This document shows, one piece after another, positions 44,822-57,702 of a stretch of DNA of 64,000 nucleotides. The stretch is from Sphagnum magellanicum. Its lineage: Eukaryota > Streptophyta > Sphagnopsida > Sphagnales > Sphagnaceae. The notes beneath the pieces are model-generated. The model did not search any database and was not told where the DNA came from. It saw only the letters and a list, made by a program, of their open reading frames with translations. Location: the NCBI GenBank assembly GCA_021904315.1, contig CM038914.1, positions 4,774,001 through 4,838,000 of the forward strand, in the 5' to 3' direction. Every line of letters starts with the position of its first letter. Positions within the stretch are counted from its first letter, which is position 1. The translations under genes and the position numbers were made by a program.

Positions 44822-47800
44822 CACTACTAGGAAATCCGTCCTAGTTCACTTTGGGTTTCACTAGATTTTTGAGTGAATTTGAACAGTGAATTTTTACCTA
44901 GTGAAATTGTTTAACCCCCTAATGAATGGGGACCAATTGCTACGGACAATGACTTGTTTCATTAGTATTTAGTGAAACAAGGTTACTCTCAAATGAAATA
45001 CAAATTTACCAAACCATTCACTTGCTACTTAATTAACTAACCAATATAGAAATTAATTAAATTTTAATTATTTAATATAAAATATTATTGATAATTTCAT
45101 GATTTTAAAAGCTTATTATTTATTGACATGTGTCACTACCTATGCTAGGTTAAAACCCTAACCTAGGTAGGTAGGCCACGTAATCAACCTAGGCACCTAG
45201 CTTAGGAATTCGATAGGAGAATATTCGGTCAACATACCATTGTTGACCACACACAACACCACCCATGAGATTTGATTCCTTAACCTTTGGAATGGGGGCA
45301 AACATCCTTACCATCAAGCCACCCCACTTGTTGTAATAATATGTTACATTACATTCTTTTTATCAAATACTTCATTTTAAACATTACAAAAAGATAAACT
45401 TTGAAAATTCATATCTTATTGAAATTTTGTTCAAATGAAATTATTCGAGTTTACTTTTTAAGAAAATTTAATAATGTACATAATTACATTTATTTCCTTT
45501 TGAAAGTTTAAAATCATTTGAACAAAAAAAAAGTTGAATATCATTCTTCAATAACATTTCAATGACCATTTTTTTGAAAAAAAAATTTTCATAAATGGAT
45601 TTTTTTCGTTAATATAATAATACTACCTATGTTAAGCTACTTTCAATTATTATATGAATATTTTTCATTAATTAAAATTATTTCACCCTACATTATTTAC
45701 GGCTATTTATGGATATTTTTGTTATTCGAAATGATTTTTGGCTATTTTAATTTATTTCACCTTAGGTTATTTTCAGCTATTATAAGTTTTTTGGGCTATT
45801 TTAGGTTATTTTTGGTTGTTGTAGACTATTTCGATTTAGACTACTTGCAGTTACTATTCTATGTTATTTTTGGCTAGTGTAGATTATTTCAATTTAAACT
45901 ACTTGTAGTTATTATAAATGACTTTTGGTTATTTTAATTTATTTCACCTTAAGCTATTTTCAACTATTGTAAGTTTTTTTGTCTATTCTATGTTATTTTT
46001 GGTTATAATAAATTATTTCAATATAGACTACTTGTAGCTATTATAAGTTAATTTTGGCTATTGAAAGTTATTTCACTTTAAATTATTTTTGTTTATTATA
46101 AATTATTTCACCTTAGATTATTTTTGGCAATCCTAAGCAATTATAATATATGGCTATTGGTTGTTTTTTTATTAGTGTTATTAATGGTTATTAATGGCTA
46201 TTGGTACCTATTTTATTTGTGGCTATTAATTTTTTTAATGGTTATTCTATTAATAGTTATTAGTGGTTATTCTATTAATGGCCACTAATAGTTATCCTAT
46301 TGGTGGTTATTGGTGGTTATTCTATTAATGGCTACTGGTGGCTATTTTATTAATGGCTACTGGTCGTTATTTTATTAATGGCTACTGGTCGCTATTTTAT
46401 TAATGGCTACTGGTGGCTATTATATTAATGGCTACTAGTGGTTATTCTATTAATGGCTATTAGTGGCTATTCTATTAATGGCTACTAGTGGTTATTCTAT
46501 TAATGGCTACTGCTGGCTATTCTATTAATGGCTATTGTTGGATATGCTATTAATGGCTACTGCTGGCTATTTTATTAATGGCTATTGTTAGCTATTCTAT
46601 TCATGGCTACTGTCGGCTATTCTATTCATGGCTATTGTCGGCTATTCTATTAATGGCTACTGATGGCTATTCTATTAATGGTTATTCATGATTATTCTAT
46701 TGATGACTATTGGTGGCTATTTTATTAATGGCTATTGGTGACTATTTTATTAATGGTTATTGGTGGTTATTCTATTAATGGCTAGTGGTGGTTATTTTAT
46801 TAATGGCTATTGGTGGTTATTCTATTAATGGCTATTGGTGGTTATTCTATTAATGGCTAGTGGTGGCTATTTTATTAATGGTTATTAATGGTTATTCTAT
46901 TAATGGTTATTGCTGGTTATTCTATTAATGGCTATTGGTGGTTATTCTATTAATGGCTATTGGTGGTTATTCTATTAATGGCTATTGGTGTTTATTCTAT
47001 TAATGGATATTATGGTTATTCTATTAATGGCTATTGATGGTTATTCTATTAATGGCTATTGATGGTTATTCTATTAATGGCTATTGATGGTTATTTTATT
47101 AATGGCTATTGGTGGCTATTATATTAATGGCTATTAGTGATTATTTCGTTATAAGCCATTGGTGGTTATTTTATTGGTGGTTATTGATGGTTATTTTATT
47201 AATGGTTATTAATGGTTATTTTATTATAAGTTATTATTGGTTATTATATGTTATATTACAACTATTGATGATTATTATATTATAAATTATTTTTCGATAT
47301 TCGATGTTATAATATCATAGGCTATTGGTGGTTATTATATTGTAAGGTATTTGAAATTATTTTTCATAGGTTATTATTTTTTATTATAAGTAATTTTTAC
47401 CTTAGGTCATTATATTTTATTTTAGATTGTTTTAAAATTATTATGCTGAAGATAAAATAATTTATAATAACATAAAATAAAATGACTTTGAATAATTTAA
47501 AGTATAACTCGAAATAACATATAATAATTTAGGGTACAATAATTTATAATAGCCTATAATAACATAAAATATAAGTTAGAATAACTAAAGTAACTTAAAA
47601 TAATATAGGGTATATCATAAACTAGCATAAATAATATTTTAAAAAACATAGAAATAAACCTATTTGCTATAATAAATTGTAATAATGAATTATGTTAACT
47701 AGTAATAAAACATGATGTCTACATAGTGATATTATAGTGAAATAATTTTCACTAGGTGAAATCAATAAAATGCAATGAAGTTATTTCACTTTTAAGGTCC

Positions 47801-47846
47801 CATAGTGATTTAAACTAGTAAATTACATCCCACTTTGGTAGTAGTG
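44822..47846. mobile_element. 3 kb CACTA-like element built around a minisatellite
   Basis: The left end is CACTACTAGGAAATCCGTCC. The right end read inward is CACTACTACCAAAGTGGGATG. Just inside both ends TTCACTAG and CTAGTGAA-type motifs repeat, the expected subterminal pattern. The flanking triplets are AGT and GGT, a near match. There is no transposase; the interior is AT-rich, with the 25 bp tandem array filling more than a third. It lies directly left of the LINE remnant. It shares the internal TTCACTAG motif with the MITEs at 6897 and 51469. Confidence 0.6.
46150..47260 (+). repeat. 25 bp minisatellite, about 40 copies
   Basis: The unit is TAATGGCTAYTGGTGG followed by YTATTYTAT. Starts are exactly 25 bp apart over long stretches (46326, 46351, 46376). 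Each unit is itself an imperfect double of a 12-13 bp half (GGCTATT...GGTTATT). Copies differ mainly by transitions. The array fades on the left (45640-46150) into a loosely periodic GGCTATTTTNGTTATTT sequence and on the right into AT-rich DNA. There is no spacer structure like CRISPR. Confidence 0.9.
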
Positions 47847-47849
47847 GGT

Positions 47850-50800
47850 GGAGCTTCATGTATTTGAATTATAGAACTTCCAAAAGAATTTTCAATGATG
47901 ATTCCACACAAGACACTATGAGGAACATCTACCAAGAATGGGTACGATTGTTCAACACAAAATTCTTATAGAGCTTGAGAATCTTGAGATGGTGCACCTT
48001 TAAAATGTTGCCACTTGAATATAAACCTCTAAAAGGTATATTGCTACAAGAATTGGAAAAAATTTGGGAAAAAAACTTTAATAACCACATAAGAAAAGAT
48101 GATAGGTTTTGTGTGGTTATGGATCCATAATGGGGATGGGTTTATCAATTAGTATGTTATGGGTGAATGGAAAAACTACTACAATCTTTGTCGAATTAGA
48201 ACAATATCCTATCGTGTGCCACTTATGTGGCAACTTGCTTCATCTTTTAAGTGATTATCAAAAACATTGTTCATGAAAAAATGCATCAATACACATAATA
48301 GACATCAACAATAAAGGAAAAACAAATGTTGGTCAAAGGGAAAGAAAAGAAAATCAAACTATTGGAAAGATGCATAACAAAGCTAATTTGGAATGTAACC
48401 TAAAAAGGAGGTTCTACGTCAAAAAATCTATCAAAAGAGCCTAAAGGTAAACAATGTAGACTTTATAGAAATGGCTAAGATGAAACAATGGGAGAAATAA
48501 AAAAGTGCCCCACCAAATGATTGAGTTCAACACTAATTAGAAAATTCACAAAGTATGGCAAGGAAGGAGTTTTTTGTTTTTCCACAAGTTCATGCCTTAA
48601 CAAGTGCATTCAATTAAAGATTATAAGTCAAGAGTAATAGAAACCCTATAAAGATAGCATATTACAAGGTTTGATAAGGCCAAAAACATGAAATTAAAAA
48701 TAGAACATTTAATACGAAAATCAATTAGGTTGAAAAAACACCAATCAAAATCATTCCCATGGTTTGGTCTCCCATGAAGGTGGGGGATGACAAAAGATCA
48801 ACAATTCAAATGGAGAGTTTTGAAAGAAAGGAAGGAAATGAATACAAAAGGGAGGAATGAATAAATTCAATTTTACAAACAACCTCCATAATGGTGGTTA
48901 TGGACACAATGTTGAAAAATATTGGCAATTTTAAGGTTATCCTTGAAAATGCACATTCAACTTAAATGACAAAAATCCCACAATGAAAAAAGTTAGTGGA
49001 AAAAGTACAATTTCATAATAGCTAGTGGAAATTCCATTGCCTCACATGATTCAAAGCCACCCAATTGGATCTATCTTGAACAAAAGAGCTTTCACACCCC
49101 CTCAAATGAAATTAGTAACCTCCTTACCTATCTAGCAAGAAATTAACCTAAGTTAATTAAGAGGAGGTAAAGTTATTTGAAAAAAAGTTAAAGTTGTTTG
49201 AAAAAGCTATTAAATTAGCCCCAAACATTCAAGAACTCATAAAAACATGTGGAGGCCTTAGATACTCCTAGGACAACCTAAGAAATGGCAACAACATAAT
49301 AACACCATGTTTGATAAATTTTATATCTTTAACTATTTCTTTAAAAATCAAAATAATCAAAATTCTTGCTACACAATTAAAAGTGATGGGTAAATTTTCT
49401 CCGCCATCCAATATCTTGTGTAATGGAGTTTATAGACATTACTTCAAGGTGTCCATTTTGCAAAATGAACATTAAGCATTTTGAAAAAGTTATTGGAAAG
49501 TAAATCCACAACTTGCGGCATGCCCAACCAAAAGGTTTCATTTTTTTCTCAAAGATGAGAGAAATTATTAAATGGTTACAAGGCATATTTTGCAAACATA
49601 TAGTAGCTAACTTTTAAAATGAAAAAGTGGAGTGAAGGTGCAATTTGGAACTCATGCAAGGGGACCTACAAAGTATAATCCATGACCATGAACTACAACA
49701 AAGTGTGGGATTCTTCAAAAATAAACTCAAATATTTTGAGGAGGTGAAGGCAATAGGTCAAAAGATCCAAGCCAAAATAAGGTGGAGGTTCAAAGGTAAC
49801 ATCTTTGTTGTAGTAAAATTGAAACATAGCAAGATGGTTATTTTGGCTTTCAAAAATGAAGAGGGGTTTGTAGTAATTAAGGGGAACAACTATAAGAGAT
49901 TTGTTGTTACTTTTATAACAAGTTGTACAAGGCTTACAAAGAAACACAAAGCAAGTATAAATAAAGCCTTGATTCTTGAAACATTCCTAAAAAAATTCAT
50001 AAAAGTTATGAACTTTATATTAATCAATCCAATCTCCATGGAGAAGCTTCACTCAATTACAAAATCAATGGCTAAGAGTAAATCCCATGGCCTAGATGGG
50101 GTTGTGGCAAATTTTATATCTGAACTTTTGTGACTTAATTGGAAAACTTATTTAGAATGATAGATTTTAACCAATCCAACGGAAGTAATCAATTGTTATC
50201 AAATGGCCTTCCTATCATTCCAATATGTTTTGGACAATTTATTCTTGGCTCAAGAAACATTATATTGGACTAGGCATTCAAATTAATCATTGTTGTTTTA
50301 TAAGAGAAACTTTGCAAAGGCCTATGATAAGATAAGTTAAGATTTTTTGTTTATGGCAATGGACAAGTTGGGCACGGGAAATTTTTTTTGGTGATTATGA
50401 GGTTATTGTTTCAAAATGTTGAAGTCATGTTTCAATAGTGCCATTTCAAAAACCCTCAAAATTGAGAGAGTTTTAAGTAGGGTGCCCCATTAGCCCCCTA
50501 CCTCTTCATCCTTGTAGGAAAAATGTTTAACCTTATGGTCAAGGAAGGAGAACAACTTGGAAACATCAAAGGGATTGCTTTGCCATGAGGATGAAAACAC
50601 CAAACTATTTCACAATATGTTGACAATATTACAATCATGATGAAAGGTGAGGAGGTAAACCTCTATGAAATGGTTGATCTACTACACAATTCTTACATAT
50701 TAATAGCTTGAAAATCAATTGGGATAAAGCTTTGGCTTAATTGTGATATAAAAGGTACCAAAAAAAACTTGAATTGATGAAGGCTTTAAAATGGAAGTGG

Positions 50801-51420
50801 GCCAAATAGACATAACTTTCCAAGCTCCTTGGAATCCCATTAGGTGTTGGTTTCGACATTAAAAAGGTGGATCAATTCCTAAATATTGGAAGAATTTGTA
50901 AAAAGTTTCAATATTGGGGCACATTACAACTTCCTTTAATTGGGTGAACAATCATTACAAACTTAGTGTTAACCTCAATGTTATGGTTTTTCGTAAGCAT
51001 TTAAGGAGGTTCTAAAAAAAATCAGAAAATGCAAGTCCTTTAAATTTGTAACTTCTTATGGGTAAGAGGCAAACACCATACTATAATTGTTAAAAACCAC
51101 ATATTTCCTTTTAATCCACATAAATAAGAAAGTAAAACCATGGAGCAAAGACAAAAAAGAACTAAATCTCCTTAAACTACCAACAATTGTAGGTGTTCTT
51201 AACTTGGAAAGATTATATGGGAAGGTCTTGTTGATTATGGCTAAATTGTATATCAATCAACTTTACAACAAATTAGTAAACACCCCAAGGAAAACAAACT
51301 TCTTTAGTCATGTGATAGGGTTTGGTGTCCTCACCATGTTATTTGCATTACGGATGGTCACAAAAAGTATAGTGGTGTTACCAACCACCTATTTGCCATG
51401 ACTTTACTTGGTAGGTGTAT
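47850..51420 (+). mobile_element. Decayed L1-type LINE
   Basis: Plus-strand remnants of a plant L1-like non-LTR retrotransposon. ORF1 remains include a zinc knuckle (VELEQYPIVCHLCGNLLHLL, near 48190-48250), matching the usual P.IC..CG..GH pattern. ORF2 remains include the pre-RT stretch and RT entry (SKSHGLDGVVANF at about 50075, the KSPGPDG motif), FAKAYDKI near 50300, and a YADD-box relic (QYVDN near 50620). One open stretch of 162 codons survives (49645-50133). The endonuclease was not located. Many stops and frameshifts make it non-functional. The left end abuts the 3 kb CACTA-like element, so part of the 5' end may be missing or displaced. Confidence 0.75.
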
Positions 51421-51468
51421 GTTTCTTTTATGTTGAGGTTGTGTGTCCCTTTAATCCTTCTCCTTTTT

Positions 51469-51579
51469 CACCGCTACAAAATGTGGGTGCAATTCATTAG
51501 TGTCCATTCACTAGACTAGTGAATTCATTCAAAATCCAGTGAAATCACTTGGTATACGGGGACACCTTTTGTTGAAGTG
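51469..51579. mobile_element. 111 bp MITE, short relative of the one at 6897
   Basis: It shares CTACAAAATGTGGGTGCA near the left end, CATTCACTAGACTAGTGAATT and TCAAAATCCAGTGAAATCAC in the middle, and GGGGACACCTTTTGTT near the right end with the 6897-7053 element. It lacks about 46 bp of the centre. Its left terminus has decayed (CACCGCTAC) and no clean target duplication is visible. Confidence 0.7.
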
Positions 51580-54500
51580 TTCGGAATGGTTCCTTTCTAA
51601 ATTGGATTTCTTTCATTTGTGCCCCCCAATTACAAAAACAAAACAAAAAACCTTTAACAAAATCAAAGCATTAATTTAAGTTTTAATGTGGATAAGGGCA
51701 AACCAATGACCCATGTTCTTAAAGCTAAATCGGATATGACAACCATGCTTTTGCAAAGGTAGATAGATAAACTTAATTAACATGCACATATAAATAAAAG
51801 TTCTTTTAACCAATGGTTTGGTGAAAGGTTAACACCTAGAAATGAAAGTTAAAGGTCTTAATTAGATACAAGCTCCAAAGTTTACAATTGAAAAGTTAAG
51901 AAAGGCTATTGGACTTCAATTGGTTCATGTGATTGAAACAAAAAATGGAAATGAAAGGTTTGGATTTTTGATGGGACACCTATAAATATATCCAATTTTT
52001 TTTAGAGCCTCGTTCAAAATGCGATAGTATCCAACATAAAATATATGTTGAAAACCCAACAACATTTACTCAATGAATATTTAAGGGCAAATGTGACCTT
52101 CAAAAAAGTCTATATGTCATAATTATAACTAAATGTTAATTGTCAACATGCAATCATAAGAGAAAATGTGGACATACATTTTTAAACATGGGCACCAATG
52201 TGAAAATACATCATTGAACATAGAATTGCACAACAAAAATTATTTCAAACTAATCACAATTAGATCAAACTATAGGTATTTTCGAAAATGATTTATGAAC
52301 AAGGGTATATATAGATTGATTCATAATTTTGATGTTCACCTAGAGTAGACAATGATTAGTTTTATTCAAAGTGTGCAACATGTGTTTTTTATTTGTAATA
52401 ATTTGCATTTAGTATATCTCCTTCAATTGATTTTTGTAAAAAAATTGTGAAGTGGTGCGGAATTAACAAAAAAAACAATGTGTTAGTGTTGAGACCATCT
52501 TTGACAAGTAAAGAAGATAGTTTAAATGATTCTTGCATTCCATCCTTCCCAACAATTTTTTTCAATATTTTGAGGTAGAAAATGGGAAAACAATGCCAAA
52601 AAAAAGAGATTTTAGTCAAAATTTCTTTGAAAGAAGATATTTGTCCAAAATTTTCCCTCAAAAATTTCTCCAAGTTGCAAAAATTGCCTTGAACAAAGAA
52701 AAAATAATCCTTCTTATCCTTGGGTTATTGGTTTTTGAAAAATTCCAAATAATTAATTGATAAATTCTATCTTGTGAAATGTTGTTTGGCAATCACATTA
52801 GTTTGGTGTGCATTATTGAGCACATTTTAACATATTTTTACAAAAGTGTTCTTTTTTTATTAAATTTATAATGAGAAAATTATTCAAAATTTAACTCCCA
52901 CATTTTAGGTCCAAAATTTACAAAAAGCCCTAATGTACTTGTTGAAAGTTTTCCAATGGGACTAGGAGCACACCATCAATTTCTTTATACTTTTTTATTA
53001 TTATTATTTAAATTTTAGTGATGAAAATACTCAAAATAAAAAAAATCTTTGATTGTAGGTCTAAACAATACAAAATCACATTGATGCACGTAAATTTAAC
53101 AAAGGGATTTCTAGTAATACCAAGAACACAATTAGTCCTTATGTTTTAAACAAAACAAACAATTTACTTTCATTAATAGTAGGAATTAAACATGTTATAA
53201 ATTCATCTTTAATCTTTGCCATCAACTTGTCATTTTTCCATTATGCAATAGTGACCATTATTTATTTTAACATTGAAATCATATTGATATTAGAATTTGT
53301 CTACTTTATTTATCAATATGGTATGAACACAAACAAATTGTTCTTAGGTAGTGGTATGAATATAAGAAATCAAGATGGGTCCATTTAAGGTTGGGGTTCC
53401 AACAAGGAATGTATAATGAACAAAGGATTGCATAGGTTATGAACTTTGGATTTTCATAATGTTTGTTATGTGACAACTATGGCACTTTTATTATGTTCTT
53501 GCAATTAAAGTATTGAGATGTTCAAAATGAACACATAAACATTCAATGCATAGTCTTCTTCTCATGTTCATATTCATCAAGAATGCCATCTTTAACAATG
53601 AAAATTTCCTCCAAGCCATTTTCATTTTGTCTACAATTCACGCTTGCATCATTAGGTTAATTTTTGTAGATCATGACCAACATGTTTAAATCATTGAGAC
53701 CAAATTTAGACTTATTCAAACTTATGGATATACTTCCCTAAAATCCATTTTGTCTCAATTTGTGAACCAATTTGCAAGAATCCCAAGAAACTATTGTGCT
53801 AAAAATTTCACATTTAGAAATTGATTTTCATGAACATTTTAAAGACTAACCAACCAAGTATGATTTGACATTATTGGAATCAATAATACAATTTCAATAC
53901 ATAGGCAACTATATTTTCAAAAAATCCAAGTATGTAAATGTTTCTACACTTGAAATAACAAGTGGATTCACATAGGGTCAAGACCAAACTTGTGTTAATC
54001 ATGCCAAGGAGGGATGGTTCAAATGTTTGTAAACAATCACCAAATATGGATGTTAAGCATATAATTAACATGTCCCTAACATCTTACCTAGAGTCACTCC
54101 CCTTTGCCCCTTGAAAAACATCCAAAAGGTGTCACAATTAAATAATCACCTTTCTACCCCTTTTAGGTATTCACTTTAGGTTAAATATTCATCTCACTAC
54201 CCCAACTAACCTTTTTAATCCCAAGATCCCTCATTTAACACAATAACACGATTGTAACAAAACCTATAAAGAGAAGTTGCAGCCAAGTCACATGAGTCAT
54301 TTTTTCCTTTAAATCATTTACCTAAGATAACATAACCAACGTAAAGTAAAGGTTTGACCTTATGTTGAACAAAATTTCCCTTTCCTCATAATTTATGTTC
54401 TACCCTTCCTTCTTTGATTTAAACATTTATTTATTTCATTGTTCACAACCACTTTCCTCTTATTCATATTATAATCAATTGTAACTTTAAACAAGTAAAT

Positions 54501-55007
54501 CACAAAAAAACACACACACACGACATACATTAAATCAAATCAATCCTTCACACATCAAAAGAAAAGGAAGGTAGTTATAATGGAATCAATAGTTCTTAGA
54601 TTGTTAATCTCCTACTCCAACCAAGTTTTCTACCGATGCCTTATCAAACTTGCTCCCTTTTCTATGAACAATCCTACCTTCCCTCCTTATCTAATCTTCT
54701 TGTTTTTTACTCTCAATAACCTTAACAACCCATACCTACTCAAGCTTTTCGAAATAACTCCTTTTTTCCCCCACTTTCCCTTATTTTAACACAAGAAGGT
54801 AAACCTTTTATTTCAATTCTAGGTTAGGCACTCCTTTTTTTGCCCACCTTCCTTTTCTATTTTTACATTACCAAGTTTAACATCAATCCTTTGTACATTT
54901 TCCTCCATTTGCCCTTGAGTGGAACTATGCTTAAAACCCTCCCTTGAACAACCACCACCACCAATTCATGATGCCTCCACTTCCATCCCAACCATGTTGT
55001 TTGGTTG
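51580..55007. other. AT-rich intergenic stretch, no gene seen
   Basis: Strongly AT-rich, with many short inverted and homopolymer runs. Open frames of 60-95 codons (for example 52389-52673, minus) have no domain. No RNA gene, repeat boundary or transposase relic was recognised. A short CA run lies near 54510. Confidence 0.45.
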
Positions 55008-55979
55008 TGTCGCAACCCTAACTTTGGGCTCATGACCAAGGCAAAAGGGTTATAATGTTGCGGGCCAAGAGGAAGCCCGGTAGTCAAAGCAAGAGGAAGC
55101 CCAGGAGTCAACGCAAAAAGAAGCCCAGGAATCACATCACATACTCTTGGGAGTGTAGGAAGGTGTGAGGGAGCATGAGGGAGTGAACCCTCACACTCCC
55201 AAGGCAACTCTCACTTTGGGAGATGGAGTCTGGGTGGACTCCCAAAATTTTAGAGAGCAATTTCAGGGGTCAAAACTCAATGGCTTGTGGCGTTCTTTAT
55301 ATCATTGGAAAGCTCTTAGAACTTAGATGTCTAAAATGCACTTGCATTGTTCATTTGGACATTTGAAACACAAATTATGGCCAAAAGAAGGGTCGGGGGT
55401 TAAACTGCCAGTTTGACTCCCAACCACAAAAAGTCAATAATCAACCTGATTTACTTAGATGCAGGGGGCGTGCGACATACCGTTGGAAAGCTCTCAACGA
55501 GAGCTACAACTTTTCTTCAAACTACATTGTGATCCAAGGTCTGCTTGCAAAGTTATGGGGCTCCAAAGTTGTGGGAATCTCATTTGGCGCAATTTCGAGA
55601 CTCCCACTTGGGAGTCTCGGGAGAGAAAAGTCATTTCCATGTAGGCTCCGTGGCCAGCCACATAGTATACTATAAGGGGGAAGGTGGTGGCTTCCCCCAA
55701 GTCCGGGCCGTGGTGAGTCTAGTGTGTCCGTGTTGCCCGTGGCTCATCTTAGCACCAAAGGTGCTCCAACTATCCACTAACCACTTTGTGGGGGTTGTGT
55801 GCAGGCCCATGTGAGTGAGTGAAGCTTGTCAACTCTTCCTAGTCCCATCTCGAAGCTCCAACATGCCCCTCTACCCCTCAAAGTGTTGTGAGTTAGGGAG
55901 CTTGCCCCGACTCCTCCCTCTTCCGCTGTCTTTTACTTGGACTCATATTTGAGTCCTTTGAGGAGTTGGGAGTGCGTCA
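55008..55979 (+). mobile_element. Solo LTR, copy 2 of the 11239 family
   Basis: About 972 bp starting TGTCGCAACCC and ending AGTGCGTCA. The six-base TGGTTG lies directly on both sides (55002-55007 and 55980-55985), an exact target duplication. It is similar along most of its length to 11239-12059, with shared strings ATTGGAAAGCTCTTAGAAC or a variant, GTTTGACTCCCAACCA, and GGGGGAAGGTGGTGGCTTCC after a TATA-like ACTATAAGG. It has about 90 bp more near its left end, including a short repeated AGGAAGCCC phrase. No internal coding region adjoins it. Two copies of different length show that the family moved several times. Confidence 0.8.
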
Positions 55980-57702
55980 TGGTTGGGTGTACCTTAAAAG
56001 TTCACCTCTTCATGATGTAGCAATCCCCTCACCTTACCTTGACCTTTCATGATATGCACAATTCCCTATTAGCCAAGATATCAATCACATCCTAATCATC
56101 ACTCCCTCCCACCTCTTCACACAATACTCATCACTCTTGAGGTGGAGGGAACAATCAACAATGCTTTCTTCCCCTTTTAGTTTTAGAAAAGAACTATTAT
56201 TGTTGTCTTGATTTAAACATGATTCCTAGCACCTTTCTAAAAGCCACCTCCACCATGTCTATTTGATAGACTTAACTGATCCAGGTGAAGACAAGGTAAC
56301 CCTACCTTAACTTAATCCACCTATACTACCACCCACCTTATCTTATCTAGGGCACCCACCCCAATCCATGTGGGATAAAATCAAACATACGACTCTATCC
56401 CATGAACCTTGGGTTAACCCAAAACTACCTTAGCCAACTTACATATTCTTAACCAAAATTGGTTTAAGCTAATTGGGGCCCAACATTAGCAACAATATTT
56501 TATCATTGTATTGTTTAATAATGACCTTTGTTCTATTTCATGTTCAATAGTCAATGAGACATTGAAGGCCCTCAAAAAGCAGCTTAAATATTAAACACAC
56601 ATATTATGTGTGTGGGTTTAATTAAAGAAACCAAACACATGTTGTAATACAAAAAAAGGTCTTCAACCCATTCTAACATATTTGGATTTTTGTGTGTTTT
56701 GTTCAAAGTCACCACATTAAAATAAATGGTTTAATAGTTGCAACTTATGATTATAATAAGAGTTTAGCCAAATGACAATTAAATAAATTATGAATAAAAC
56801 ATAATATGACAATAACCTTGTGTTTGATTTTAAATGCATGGTTTTGTGCAACATGATAAATATTTTAATAATTTTATTTAAGTAGTTGTCATGACCCCAA
56901 GTTGATAACTTTTGGAAATCTTGGGATGGATAACTAAGTGTTCTTCCTAATATGAAAGAAATCATGAAGCTTCTTTTGAAATCAAGTGATGAAAAGGGTC
57001 AAGGTGTAGTTGCAAACACCTTCCCACATGAAGTGGAAGTTGTTCAAGAATAAAAGATAAAGCACTATCAAAACTCCCAAGGTGAACCTCCATTTTGGGG
57101 TGCCTTGAAGCTTTGGATCAAGGTTTGGAGAACCAAATTTTAACCAAATCAGGTTCTTTTTAAACCATTAAAAAGTTCTTGAACACATGTGGATGGCAAC
57201 ATATGTATTTCCATTATTTTTGTTATCATACATGAAATATGTTATTTCAACAATTGTTGATGAGTTTGAAATAAAATCAAACTTTATGCAATGATATAAT
57301 ATTAATATTTATTATGTCAAAATATTATTAAAACTAGACAACAAGGTATTGATATATAAGTTTTGGATATGTATAGTATTAGGTACAAAACATTTATAAG
57401 TAAAATCACTAAACCTATATGGATAAAGTACCCAAAAACTTAATGATATAAAAAGTGCTTGATTGTCATCCATTTAAAACCCTTTACATAAACTAGATAT
57501 TGGTTCATCCATAGTTTTCTTATACTTTGGATACTTCCAAAAGATGTGATCATGGTCACTTGTGACATTTTTTTTCATATTTGGTCATGTCATGGTTAAG
57601 GTTGTATATGATTCAACATGGGATAAAACATTGCAGAAACATATTAAGAAATTTGGAATGATCTTCATTGAAAAAAAAATGATAGATATAAATTTAATTA
57701 TG
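55980..57702. other. AT-rich intergenic stretch, no gene seen
   Basis: No exon, RNA gene or repeat end was recognised between the solo LTR and retroelement B. A short open frame at 56717-56965 (minus) is hydrophobic and low in complexity. Confidence 0.45.

Noticed and set aside
45629-45877. 82-codon open frame rich in Phe, Leu and Tyr
   Set aside because: It is the translation of the degenerate TATT-rich periodic DNA at the left edge of the minisatellite, not a gene.
46150-47260. Regular short repeats reminiscent of a CRISPR array
   Set aside because: Units are head-to-tail with no unique spacers, and the window is plant nuclear DNA. It is a minisatellite.
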